Of a stretch of DNA of 64,000 bases, positions 1 to 8,507 are shown piece by piece. The notes beneath the pieces were generated by a model. That model was not told the DNA's origin. It did no database searches and saw nothing but the letters and a program-made list of their open reading frames with translations. This stretch comes from Nocardioides panzhihuensis (lineage in GTDB: Bacteria > Actinomycetota > Actinomycetes > Propionibacteriales > Nocardioidaceae). How positions within the stretch are numbered: position 1 is the stretch's first letter; every line of letters starts with the position of its first letter. The stretch covers positions 5,853,501 through 5,917,500 of the forward strand of contig NZ_JACBZR010000001.1 of the NCBI RefSeq assembly GCF_013408335.1. Direction: 5' to 3'. The position numbers and the translations under genes are program-made.

Positions 1-242
1 GTGGATCGCCCGGGCCCAGCGACCTCGATCTGGTGGAAGATGATCCGCTCGTTTAGAGCGAGCTCGAAGTCGAGGCAGCGCAAGATCCGCTCCAGGACCG
101 CCAGGGTGGGCGACTTCGTGCCACGTTCGTAGGCCGACAGCGATGGCTGTGACGTTCCGCTTCGGCGCGCGAGCGTCTCTTGGGTCAGCCCGCGAGCAAC
201 GCGAGCGGCCTTCAACAGCGAGCCCTCGTGGCCGATGGCCAT
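1..242 (-). CDS. Xre-family helix-turn-helix regulator (partial, C-terminus outside window)
   Basis: The minus strand from an ATG at 242 reads 80 codons without a stop and runs off the left edge. The protein begins MAIGHEGSLLKAARVARGLT and continues into a typical HTH_XRE core: GLTQETLARRSGTSQPSLSAY followed by ERGTKSPTLAVLERIL (residues about 18-55). Such proteins are DNA-binding repressors, or antitoxin partners when paired with a toxin gene. Here the downstream neighbour lies outside the window, so a toxin partner cannot be judged. It is divergent from the gene at 320, and the 77-bp gap would hold both promoters. The fold is clear; the role is not. Confidence 0.8.
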   Translation of the reverse strand, partial: MAIGHEGSLLKAARVARGLTQETLARRSGTSQPSLSAYERGTKSPTLAVLERILRCLDFELALNERIIFHQIEVAGPGRS

Positions 243-319
243 ACCAAAACATAACTCTTCGGATCTGGCACGCTCAAGAGGCGTCTTTGTGCGGTGCACC
301 TACCTGGTGACAACCAGGA

Positions 320-1174
320 ATGGGGGACTCGATGAGCGTTGCAGACCAGTTTGGACTCGACGATCCAGCGTCACCGCTGCTCGCCGAAGCGCGAGAAGGA
401 TGGGAACGATGGTGCGCCGTCGACCCGCGCCTGGCCGTGGTCGATGACCTCGCTGACCTCAGAGAATGGACCCGCAAGGCCGATGTCGCGGACAAGACGG
501 CGGTGTTACGGACTCTGGCGACTCTCACCGCCAGCGACCGGTCAGCAGTCGCAGCCCTGGTGTGGCTCCTGATCCCTGGAGCGTGCAGGGTCGCAGAAGG
601 GCTGAGCGACCTGTCGCTCGACATCGATGCACTGGTCGCCTCCGAGCTGTGGGTGCAGGCCTGTCAGGCGCATCGGTTACGAACGCCGTGGCTGGCCCGG
701 GCACTCCTGAACGCGACCCGACGCGAGGTCACAGCCTCCCTCGGTGTCGGTAGCCGTGCCGACCGCCACTGGAAGCATGTGCTGCTCACTGACGAGCTTG
801 CCATGCTCGCGAGCTTCGCCAACGATCGCGCAGACCTGGAGGGGGAGGTCGCGCCGGAGGTGGAGTTGTGTGAGTTCCTCGACCAGGCAATCCGCGACCA
901 CGCTGTCGAGGAGGAGGATGTGCGCCTACTCCACGAGCTCGCCGCCGCCGCCGAGACCGTCAGCGCACCGCCACGTCGCGGACGACTCGGCTTGACCACA
1001 CCTGCGGCCGTCGAGCTGGTAGCCCGCGACCACCCACAGGCGGCCCGTACGCTGCGGCGACGCGCTGCGCGTTCGTTGGACCGGCTGAAGATCTATGCCG
1101 CGGTGTGGACCGACGACACCAGCTGGGAGCGTGGGTGTTCAGAGCAGAAGGGCCGGGAGATCGGTGCAGCCTGA
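320..1174 (+). CDS. hypothetical alpha-helical protein of the mobile element
   Basis: This is a 284-residue protein with no family I can name. It is soluble, rich in Ala, Arg, Leu and Glu, and predicted largely helical by eye, with no signal peptide or membrane segment. The last 70 residues are very basic (PPRRGRLGLTT, then a stretch rich in RRRAARSLDR), which could suit nucleic-acid binding. That is inference only. An in-frame ATG at 332 (MSVADQF) has a GGGGG tract about 5 bp upstream and may be the real start. The gene is divergent from the Xre regulator and convergent with the small DNA-binding genes at 1245-2191. Confidence 0.6.
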   Translation: MGDSMSVADQFGLDDPASPLLAEAREGWERWCAVDPRLAVVDDLADLREWTRKADVADKTAVLRTLATLTASDRSAVAALVWLLIPGACRVAEGLSDLSLDIDALVASELWVQACQAHRLRTPWLARALLNATRREVTASLGVGSRADRHWKHVLLTDELAMLASFANDRADLEGEVAPEVELCEFLDQAIRDHAVEEEDVRLLHELAAAAETVSAPPRRGRLGLTTPAAVELVARDHPQAARTLRRRAARSLDRLKIYAAVWTDDTSWERGCSEQKGREIGAA

Positions 1175-1244
1175 CCCGGCAGGTCGTGATGACACGATCC
1201 TGTGGAGTCTGCATGAGGTTTGGCGCCTGGCAGCGGTTCGATTC

Positions 1245-1592
1245 TCACCAGCGGCGGTTCGGCCGGCGTTGTCGGGAGTGCCAGTAGATCCAGTCTCGCT
1301 CTTCTTTGCCGAGATCTGGCGGCGGCAAGCTTCCCCGTTGCTTGAAGTGCCACATGACCGACCGTGCGCCGAGGGTCGTCATGCCGTCAGCCAGGAGTGC
1401 CTTGAAGGCGTCGAGTGATGCTCGGGTGACCCGGTAGTGGGTCTGGCCTGGGGCGTAGAAGCGCCGGTCGAGGCACCAGCAGATCTCGTTGGCCTTCCAG
1501 ATGGGGACGTCCAACTCCTCTGCAACCCGTCGGGCCGATACGAGCAGTTTGGGCGGGTCGGGCGGCTCCCAGTGCTCGGGCCGCATCTTCAC
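1245..1592 (-). CDS. small excisionase-like DNA-binding protein
   Basis: This protein of about 115 residues contains an HTH_17/excisionase-like stretch, LLVSARRVAEELDVPIWKAN, followed by a short wing ending in a Thr-His-Tyr-Arg-Val element. This is the layout of Xis and MerR-like winged helices. GTG codons at 1595 and 1592 and an ATG at 1586 are possible starts. I chose 1592 because it forms a 4-bp GTGA overlap with the upstream gene stop, which suggests translational coupling. The Arg/Trp-rich C-terminus is unassigned. Together with the next gene it may regulate transfer or excision of the element; this is inferred from fold and position. Confidence 0.55.
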   Translation of the reverse strand: MKMRPEHWEPPDPPKLLVSARRVAEELDVPIWKANEICWCLDRRFYAPGQTHYRVTRASLDAFKALLADGMTTLGARSVMWHFKQRGSLPPPDLGKEERDWIYWHSRQRRPNRRW

Positions 1593-2191
1593 CACCAGCC
1601 TTTCCTGGACTCTCGCGGCATCGAGTTCACCCAGGCGAGCAGCGATCCGTACACGATCCGATAGTTCCTCGCGCCCTCGCCGATGAAGACGCGGTCAAGA
1701 TCACCGAGCGAGACTGCCTGACGGATCGCATGCTCAGGGAGACTGAGCATCCACGCGGCCTCCTTGACAGTGATGAGGATCTTCTCATCGTACGGATCGC
1801 TCACGTCGCCAGAAAACAGCGCGTCTCCTGCTGGCCGGCCTCCTCGGCGTCGCTTACCGGCTGGCGAGTCGATGGTGAGGTCGACCTCGGGTTTGGCCTC
1901 CTTCTTCTTCCCAGGCCGCTCGCGTGCCGGTGTTGTTGCAGGCGCCTTGGACACCGGCTCGGGTTGCGACCAGAAGTGGCCGGGCGGGTATGCCCCATGC
2001 TCGAGGTAATGGAGGCCGGCGGTTGTGAGCGTTGCATGCCATCGGGGTCCACGGCCCCTGATCTTGACGAGCCTTCGCCTCTCCAGAGCGCGTGCGGTCA
2101 GCCGCTGCGGGTTCGTCGCTTCGCCGGCACCGGGATCCCTCGCAAGCCAGTTGAGCACCGCCAACTGGGTGTCATTGAGTCGTGCTGTCAC
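1589..2191 (-). CDS. winged-helix plus excisionase-like DNA-binding protein
   Basis: This is a 200-residue protein with a GTG start at 2191. The N-terminal 70 residues (NDTQLAVLNWLARDPGAGEA through the HATLTTAGLHYLEHG motif) look like a winged helix. A Pro/Lys/Arg-rich linker (about 80-125) follows, and the C-terminus (about 138-195) carries an HTH_17-like stretch, ITVKEAAWMLSLPEHAIRQA. It therefore has two putative DNA-binding modules joined by a disordered basic linker. Its stop overlaps the start of the downstream 115-residue gene. It lies in the relaxase direction, so a role in controlling transfer genes is plausible but unproven. Confidence 0.55.
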   Translation of the reverse strand: MTARLNDTQLAVLNWLARDPGAGEATNPQRLTARALERRRLVKIRGRGPRWHATLTTAGLHYLEHGAYPPGHFWSQPEPVSKAPATTPARERPGKKKEAKPEVDLTIDSPAGKRRRGGRPAGDALFSGDVSDPYDEKILITVKEAAWMLSLPEHAIRQAVSLGDLDRVFIGEGARNYRIVYGSLLAWVNSMPRESRKGWW

Positions 2192-2202
2192 GTGCCCTGA
2201 GC

Positions 2203-2439
2203 CTAGGGCGATGATTCGGGGACCATCGAGCAGAACCGCGGGTAGACCGGCTCCGGGCGCGATCCGACTGCGAGGCCGCGAACGCAGGACTTCTGCACCG
2301 CACGCAGCGGATGCTGCTGCCGAGACAGCGTCGTCAAGACCTTCACCGTGGCGAGGGACCCGTGGGGAATCGGCAGACTTCCCAGAAGACGAGGCTCTCT
2401 TGGAGCGAGATAGGGTCCGAACGTGACGGGGTGGGTCAC
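2203..2439 (-). CDS. possible small hypothetical protein coupled to the relaxase
   Basis: This is a 78-codon frame whose GTG start overlaps the relaxase stop in a GTGA tetranucleotide. It ends 11 bp before the next gene, so it would complete a tightly packed operon. The sequence (starts MTHPVTFGPYLAPREPRLLG) has no recognised domain, two Cys residues and no membrane segment. Spacing supports it being real; lack of any motif and its proline/arginine-rich composition argue it may be chance. Low confidence. Confidence 0.3.
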   Translation of the reverse strand: MTHPVTFGPYLAPREPRLLGSLPIPHGSLATVKVLTTLSRQQHPLRAVQKSCVRGLAVGSRPEPVYPRFCSMVPESSP

Positions 2440-5400
2440 AGGCCGAATGCCGAGGGGCTAGCGTGCCCGGCTGACTCGCGTCGTGACTGAAGCGGGTCGT
2501 GTGGGGTGAGTTTGCGGATGCGGTAGGTCAGGGCGGCGATGGCATGGCTCTCGGGCAGAGCACGGCTGGCGAGGGCACGGTCGAGCAGTCCGCTGGCGTC
2601 GTGGCCGCGGCGATGGAGTGTGTCGAGCATGCGGGCGAGTTCGATGGCCTCGCCTCTGGTGTGGTCGTCCTGGGCTGGGGTTCCTGTCCGGTGGATGATC
2701 AGCTCGTGCCAGCGGCGGACCGAGTCGCTGTGGCGAACGGTGAGCTGCCGTAACAGGTGGCGTTGGAAACGAGCGGCGATCGGGTCGTTGACGGCTGGCC
2801 CGGTCGGGCGCGGATCGTCCTCCGGCACGTCGTGGGCAGCCCGCCACAGCGCCACGGTGTCGTGGAGGTCGCCGAGGACATCGGCATACCGGGCGATCCA
2901 GGCGGGACGCTTCCCGTTCTTCATCGCAGTCGGTGCGTCGGCGCCATGCGCGTGGTTGAGGAAGCCGTCTGCGGTCACCTCGACGTGCCGGGCGCGCGCG
3001 GCGAGGTAGGGACCCCACGACTCGTCGCGCGCGAGGCCAGCGGGAACTGACGGGAGCCAGGGGAGCGGGCCCACGCCCGCCGCCTCGATGGCTTCCTCCC
3101 AACCGCTTCCGAGCACCCGTTGTGCTCCGGTGGTGACCGCGTCGCCATAACGTACGGAGGCGTCGTGGAGCTGGGTGGACCAGCTGCGACCGCGGCGGAG
3201 CGTGGTGGTGGCCGAGACCGCAGCCCCGTCACGAGCCACCACCTCGTCGAGGACCTGGATCGCGGTCAGCTGCTCCTCTATCCCTGGCAGCGTGCACTGC
3301 TCCCGATCGGCATCGACCGGATCGACCGGTTCGAGCACCACATGGACATGGTTCTCAAGCCGGCCGCGGGTCAGCATCGTGTACAGCATCTGCCGGTCCT
3401 CGCGGCCATCGACGATCCCGTGGACGACGTCGGTGGTGAGGCCTTGGGCGGTGTGGACGGTCGAGGCGTAGCCGAGCTCGACATGGTCGGCCACATAGTC
3501 AGCGGGCAGCACCGCGGTCAGGCCGGTGGTGGCGTGGCGGACGGTCAATGTGCCACGGCGGACGCGGGTGATGGTCCAGCGGTCACCGTTCTTGACCCAG
3601 TCGGTGCCAGAAACCGCGAGACGCCGCTGGTTGTGGCGGGTGATGATCGTGTCGCCGACGGATGCCTGGTTGCCATCGGCCAGCTCGACCTGGGTCCGCG
3701 GGTCGACGCCGCCGAGACGCTGGGTGCGTGCCAGTTGGTTGAGGGTGGCGACCATGTCTCGTGTGGGCGCCAGCATGAGTGCGTCCAGGCCATGCTCTCG
3801 GTCGTGTTGCCAGGCGGCGAGGACCTCGGCCATCGTCGTGTCCTCGTCGCCGGTGTGGACGCGGTCGTGGTCGAAGTAGAACCCGATCGCGGCCCGGTCG
3901 CCGTCGCGAAGGTCGAGGGAGGCTGCGGCCTCGCCGGGATCGATGAAGCGTACGACCTCCTCGAGCCGGTCGGCACCGTGCCGGTGGGCGATATCCCGCA
4001 GCACACCACCGGCACCGACCGCTGAGAGTTGCTGGTCATCGCCCAAGAGCCGGATCATGGCACCGCGTGAGAGGCAGAAGGTGACCACGCGGTCGAGGGT
4101 CAGGGTGTCGGCCATCCCTGCCTCGTCGATCACGACCAGGGTCTCGGGCCCGATGCGGGTGCTCAGTCCGTTGCGATGGTCTCGACCGGCGTGGTTTTGG
4201 GTGAGGATCTCGTCGTCGATCTTGGCGAGGGTCTCGCACGGCAGGCCAGTGGCGTCCTGGAGTACCTTCGCGGCGGCCGCGGACGGGGCCAGCCCGATCG
4301 CGTCATAGCCGTTGGCCGTCCACACCGCAGCCAAGACCTCGACCGCGGTGGTCTTCCCCGACCCCGCAGGCGCTAGGGCGAGCCGGACCCGGTGGCCGCC
4401 GGCCAGCGCATGCACCAGCGCACGTTGCCCGTCATTGAGCCGCACCCCGGCGACCGTGCTGGCCGCCAGGACGATGTCGATCTCCTCCGGAGAGAACGCG
4501 AAGTCGCTACCCAACCCGGCCGCGTCGACCAGCAGCTGTTCGGCTTGAAGGATCCGCTGACTGGTGTAGTGATCAGCACCGGTGTGCCGGTAGACACTGG
4601 TTCCGTCTGAGCGCCGCAGGCCACCCGGCTCGCGAAGATCGGCCCTCAGAAGGACGGGATCATCATCGGGTGTGAGAGGCACCGACATCCCCACGGCCGC
4701 GACCACAACATCATCAACCAGGGCGGGTAAGTCGTCGGCGGCGACCCTGCCAGATCCCGCCATTCGTACTTGGCGTTCGGCCTCGGCCCGTAGGTGCCAG
4801 CTCTGCCAGGTCGCTCGACGGGTTTCGAGCTCGGTGATCACGGCGACCGCCATTGCCCGGATCAGATGCGCTTCCATGGGTCCGCCAGAGCGCGGACCGC
4901 GATCCGACCGAGACACGTCCAGCGCCGTACGGATCATCGCATCGAGGGTCGACTCGCTGCCCAGGAACTCCGATGCCTGGCGGCGCCAGAGTCGTCGCTG
5001 ATCGGCCTCGGCGCGCGGTTCGTGCTTGGGGGCACGCGTCTCGAGATTGGCCTGCTGCACCAGCCGGAGCCGTTCCGGCTCGGTCGGCGGCCGACCGTGC
5101 TCGACGACGAACGCGGTCACCAGGTCGTTCTCGCGGCGGTCGATGTCCCTGGCTCGCCGCGACCACAATCGACACAGACCGGCGGAGACACCCACGGCCT
5201 CGCGGACCGGGCGCCGCTCTCGAGGATTCGCACGCTCAGTGAACATGACACCGAGCGCTTCACCGAGCCGATACTCGAGCGCGGTGTTGTACGTCTCCGA
5301 GATCGCCACCGTGTGCTGAAACAACACACGCCCGTAGACCGTCAGCCATCGACCTGAGTGCTTCGCCTGCACCTTGTTCGCGACAGCCACATGAGTGTGG

Positions 5401-5930
5401 AGGTCCGGGTCGCCGGCACGCGAGTCCCGGTGACGGAACGCCGCCGCGATCAGACCCCGGGTCTCGACCTGCCGGACCCCATCGGTCCCTTCCCGGGTGA
5501 ACAGCACGTCGTGCTCGACATAGGCCAACGCGTCGTGGACAGCGGCATCGTGGGCCTGCTCGATCGCCCGCGCAATCTCGGGTGGCGCGACCGCCCACAG
5601 CGCCGAGACCGACTTCACCGGACTGAAGGTCAGGTCGAACCCAGCCACTCCATCCGACCGTGTCCGCCGACCCAACGGCCGCCCAGCGACCGGATGCTCC
5701 CCGGCACCGAACAGGTGCCCCATCTGCCCGGCCGTCACCACATCGCCCGAGCCGATCCCGTCTCCGGCGAACGCGGCGAGCCCTGCCCCGACCCACTGGC
5801 CAGGTGCCTCGCCCTCGGCTTCGTAGTAGTCAGCCAACGCGGTGCTGCCGAGCTCGGTGGAGTCGCCAGCCGCCACCTGCCGGGTCAGGTACTCATACCC
5901 CGAGCCCGCGGCCAGCTTGTGGATCGTCAT
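2436..5930 (-). CDS. traA: MobF-family conjugative relaxase-helicase (TraA/TrwC type)
   Basis: About 1164 residues. The N-terminal TrwC relaxase domain starts MTIHKLAAGSGYEYLTRQ and carries the metal-binding His triad in HRDSRAGDPDLHTHVAVAN (about residue 175-190). A RecD-like helicase follows, with Walker A APAGSGKTT (about 525), Walker B VVIDEAGMAD (about 603) and the late motif STVHTAQGLT. It would nick one strand at oriT, stay bound to the 5' end through an N-terminal tyrosine, and unwind the DNA during transfer. The length is normal for actinobacterial TraA. An in-frame GTG lies two codons upstream at 5936; the ATG at 5930 gives the family-typical N-terminus. No mating-pair or coupling-protein gene is seen nearby, so the rest of the element lies outside the window or is lost. 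Confidence 0.93.
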   Translation of the reverse strand: MTIHKLAAGSGYEYLTRQVAAGDSTELGSTALADYYEAEGEAPGQWVGAGLAAFAGDGIGSGDVVTAGQMGHLFGAGEHPVAGRPLGRRTRSDGVAGFDLTFSPVKSVSALWAVAPPEIARAIEQAHDAAVHDALAYVEHDVLFTREGTDGVRQVETRGLIAAAFRHRDSRAGDPDLHTHVAVANKVQAKHSGRWLTVYGRVLFQHTVAISETYNTALEYRLGEALGVMFTERANPRERRPVREAVGVSAGLCRLWSRRARDIDRRENDLVTAFVVEHGRPPTEPERLRLVQQANLETRAPKHEPRAEADQRRLWRRQASEFLGSESTLDAMIRTALDVSRSDRGPRSGGPMEAHLIRAMAVAVITELETRRATWQSWHLRAEAERQVRMAGSGRVAADDLPALVDDVVVAAVGMSVPLTPDDDPVLLRADLREPGGLRRSDGTSVYRHTGADHYTSQRILQAEQLLVDAAGLGSDFAFSPEEIDIVLAASTVAGVRLNDGQRALVHALAGGHRVRLALAPAGSGKTTAVEVLAAVWTANGYDAIGLAPSAAAAKVLQDATGLPCETLAKIDDEILTQNHAGRDHRNGLSTRIGPETLVVIDEAGMADTLTLDRVVTFCLSRGAMIRLLGDDQQLSAVGAGGVLRDIAHRHGADRLEEVVRFIDPGEAAASLDLRDGDRAAIGFYFDHDRVHTGDEDTTMAEVLAAWQHDREHGLDALMLAPTRDMVATLNQLARTQRLGGVDPRTQVELADGNQASVGDTIITRHNQRRLAVSGTDWVKNGDRWTITRVRRGTLTVRHATTGLTAVLPADYVADHVELGYASTVHTAQGLTTDVVHGIVDGREDRQMLYTMLTRGRLENHVHVVLEPVDPVDADREQCTLPGIEEQLTAIQVLDEVVARDGAAVSATTTLRRGRSWSTQLHDASVRYGDAVTTGAQRVLGSGWEEAIEAAGVGPLPWLPSVPAGLARDESWGPYLAARARHVEVTADGFLNHAHGADAPTAMKNGKRPAWIARYADVLGDLHDTVALWRAAHDVPEDDPRPTGPAVNDPIAARFQRHLLRQLTVRHSDSVRRWHELIIHRTGTPAQDDHTRGEAIELARMLDTLHRRGHDASGLLDRALASRALPESHAIAALTYRIRKLTPHDPLQSRRESAGHASPSAFGL

Positions 5931-5936
5931 GGTCAC

Positions 5937-6240
5937 ACACCCCAGGGACGACGGAGGCCCGCGAGTGGCCCAGAGGAGCGGGAATGAAAGAGGTCTGCCC
6001 CGGCAGACGGGGATCTACCGGGATAGGCCAAGACTTGCGGCACTCCCACCGGGTTCGGCCTTTGCAACCGGGTAAGGAGCCGCGCGACAGCGTCCGCTGT
6101 CGAGCGTGTGTTCGTGGGCAACGTAACGGACAGTCCGGCGCCCCGGGGAACAACGGGAGTGACCATCGAGTGGTGAGGTTGCGGTGGCATCACCTTTGGA
6201 GCCGCTGCGGCGACGCGATTGGCGAAGCTTGGGGTAGTCC
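5937..6240. other. non-coding region upstream of the relaxase; candidate oriT/control region
   Basis: This 300-bp stretch without a convincing gene lies between the relaxase start and the truncated cydA. It contains two perfect short inverted repeats: GTCTGCC-CC-GGCAGAC at 5993-6008 and GACAGC-GTCC-GCTGTC at 6086-6101. MobF elements often carry oriT just upstream of the relaxase gene with an inverted repeat near nic. The position fits, but no nic consensus could be recognised, so oriT is only a suggestion. Confidence 0.3.
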
Positions 6241-6837
6241 TTGGGCGAACTGGAGGACGACGATGCCGTTGAACATCGCTGCCCACGGGTCGATGTCTGT
6301 GACCTCTCCATCGATGATGCGAAAACCACTAGGTGCGTTCATCCAGGCATTGACCGAGATCACGCAGAATGTGCCGACCACACCGGCGATCGCCATCGGT
6401 ACCACCATCAGCAGGTGTTGACGTGGCGGCATCCTGCCCCAGCCATAGAGGTAGATCCCGAGGAAGATTGCCTCTACGAAGAACGAAAGGCCCTCGAGCG
6501 CGAACGGCAACCCGAGCAAATCGCCGAATTCACCCATCAGCCCCGGCCACAACAAGCCCATCTCGAAGCTCAGCACCGTGCCGGAGACCGCGCCGATCGC
6601 GAAGAGCACCGCTGACACTTTCGCCCAGCGCTGGGCGAGGCCGAGAGCTACCGCGTCCCCGCGCGCGATCCCGCGCCAGTGCGCGACGAAGATCATCGCT
6701 GGGAACGCGACCCCGAAACAAGCTAGGACGATGTGCCATCCCAGCGAGAGCGCCATCTGCTGGCGCGCGGGAAGGAGACCCTCAGGTTCCAGGGTCGTGG
6801 CCAATGGCAGCAGGTCCGTCAACACAGTTGTGCTCAT
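6190..6837 (-). pseudogene. cydA: cytochrome bd ubiquinol oxidase subunit I, 3'-truncated
   Basis: The first 197 or so residues match CydA well. They include the conserved LGWHIV histidine (heme b595 ligand position), the ALEGLSFFVEAIFLGIYLYG segment with its two conserved Glu residues, and the segment ending AAMFNGIVVLQFA. After that point the reading turns into QGLPQASPIASPQRLQR and stops, unlike the family. A full CydA is about 450-500 residues, so the quinol loop and the later heme ligands are missing and no cydB follows. Homology ends at about 6240, where the relaxase element begins. The start overlaps the ctaG stop (ATGA), so it was once part of that operon. It should be non-functional as an oxidase. 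Confidence 0.85.
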
Positions 6838-7739
6838 GCCCCTTCAGGAGTGGCAGTTCGAGCCAGGCGCTCGTGGCGCGCACGCGACGATCGATGGCCT
6901 GAGCGCGATGAGGATGGTGCTGTCTTCCAGGTGAGGAGAAGGGCCACGGCGAGCAGCAGCTCGGCGATGTCGCCTCCGAAGTACATCAGGTTTCCCGCAG
7001 CCTGCATCTCGGCGATGGGCTCCCTGACCTGGACAAGGAGGCCGGCGAAGATCAGTTGGGCCACTGTTGAGTGGATCGCGATAGAAACGGCGAGGACCAC
7101 CAGTCTCAGTCGTACTGAGGCACGGCCCGGGGAGGGGTCGGGGCCTGCGATCGCCCAGGCGAACAGCAGTCCTGAGGCGAGGAGGTGGGCGTGGACGGCG
7201 ATGTGGACGGCGTCGTGCTCGGTGCTCAGTGCGTACGGCGGGGTGAAGTAGAGGGCGATCAGGCCGCCACTGGTCAGCAGCAGTGCCAAGAAGGGGTGGG
7301 AGAGCACGCGGATGAAGCGCGTGTGCAGCAGCCGGCCTAGCCGTCGCGCCTGGCGGTGGGGGAGCTGGCGCAGCAACAGCGTGATGGGTGCTGCCAGCAC
7401 AAGGGCCAGTGGAGCGATCATGGCCAGCAGCAGGTGCTGGGCCATGTGGCCGCCGAAGTCACGGTCGGCGTAGCCGTCGAATCCAGGGCTCAAAGCAAAT
7501 ATGATGAGGGCCGAGCCGAATAGGTAGAGCGCTATCCGGTGTATGGGCCAGCCGCGGCGACCTCGTTCACGCAGACTCAACCATAGGTAGCCGATGGCCA
7601 AGGAAGCGACCAGCAACAGCGGAAACCAGACGCTCAGAACACCTACGGTGTCGGTCCATATCCCGGTGTTGTGCCCCTCTGGTCCGTGGGCGAGTACGTC
7701 TGCCTGGGCGCGGGGTATCGCGGTGATGATGGAACTCAC
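6834..7739 (-). CDS. ctaG: CtaG-family cytochrome c oxidase assembly factor (caa3_CtaG)
   Basis: This 301-residue polytopic membrane protein has about seven hydrophobic segments and a GTG start. The conserved core GHMAQHLLLAMIAPLALVLA is typical of the caa3_CtaG family (DUF1404-like), with further His residues in HDAVHIAVHAHLLASG and a Met/Gly-rich NLMYFGGDIAELLLA near the end. Family members help deliver copper to, or assemble, caa3-type oxidase in the membrane. It lies 7 bp downstream of a DUF2243 gene and overlaps the cydA remnant by 4 bp, a respiratory operon. No oxidase subunit is present in the window, so its client is unknown. Confidence 0.85.
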   Translation of the reverse strand: MSSIITAIPRAQADVLAHGPEGHNTGIWTDTVGVLSVWFPLLLVASLAIGYLWLSLRERGRRGWPIHRIALYLFGSALIIFALSPGFDGYADRDFGGHMAQHLLLAMIAPLALVLAAPITLLLRQLPHRQARRLGRLLHTRFIRVLSHPFLALLLTSGGLIALYFTPPYALSTEHDAVHIAVHAHLLASGLLFAWAIAGPDPSPGRASVRLRLVVLAVSIAIHSTVAQLIFAGLLVQVREPIAEMQAAGNLMYFGGDIAELLLAVALLLTWKTAPSSSRSGHRSSRARHERLARTATPEGA

Positions 7740-7746
7740 GGCGACC

Positions 7747-8313
7747 TCAGGAGCGGGTGGTGGTGGGGCGGTTCGGTGACTTCGTGGCGTCGGTGTAGCT
7801 GGCGCCGCGTTGTAGCAGCCATCCTGCGATCACCAGTAGCACCCCGAGAGCGAGGAAGGCCAGGTCCCACGCCATCTGGTTGTCTCCGCTGCGCACGTGG
7901 TGGATTCCGAGTATGTGATGGTCGATGATTCCTTCGACCAGGTTGAATACGCCCCATCCGACAAGGATCCAGCCCCACAGGGCTCGGGCGACCCACACCC
8001 TGCCTCGGGAGTGCTGGACACGGGAGTAGAGCAGGGCGATCCCGAGCAGGACCATGACCCAGGTGAAGGTGTGGAAGAGACCGTCCCACACGGTGTTCAT
8101 CTGCAGGCCGTGCACGGTGGTTTGTGGGTAGTAGCGGATACCGACGTTGTCGGTGTTTGTGGAGGTCAACATGTGGTGCCACTGCAGCACCTGGTGCAGC
8201 AGGATTCCGTCGACGAACCCGCCAATCCCAACGCCCAGGACGATTCCCGGTGTCATCAGGCTTCGCGGCTCGGTTGACGTCATCGAGTTGGCGGACTGGG
8301 CATCGGTGGACAT
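7747..8313 (-). CDS. DUF2243 family membrane protein
   Basis: This is a 188-residue integral membrane protein with four hydrophobic segments. The family-typical N-terminal motif GIVLGVGIGGFVDGILLHQV is followed by QWHHMLTS, with His residues also in FNLVEGIIDHHILGIHHV. Members are found next to ctaG and terminal oxidases, and the conserved His pattern suggests metal or heme handling, but the function is not established. The ATG at 8313 has a strong AGGAGGGG about 8 bp upstream. The 194-bp gap to the sigma-factor gene may hold a separate promoter. It is encoded directly before ctaG. Confidence 0.85.
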   Translation of the reverse strand: MSTDAQSANSMTSTEPRSLMTPGIVLGVGIGGFVDGILLHQVLQWHHMLTSTNTDNVGIRYYPQTTVHGLQMNTVWDGLFHTFTWVMVLLGIALLYSRVQHSRGRVWVARALWGWILVGWGVFNLVEGIIDHHILGIHHVRSGDNQMAWDLAFLALGVLLVIAGWLLQRGASYTDATKSPNRPTTTRS

Positions 8314-8507
8314 GGGATATCCCCTCCTGGGGTTGGCTGTGAGCCGCCCGGTACCCCTTCAGAAGCCTTGAGATGCTGTGCCAGCCACGCCTGATGTCTC
8401 AGCTACGGCGGGCGTACGGGTCCAGTCCGGGGAGCCTTGCCGGAGGTCATGAACGGTGATACGCGGCGCCGATGGTCCCGGGGGACTGCACGCGGCGGGA
8501 GGCATGC

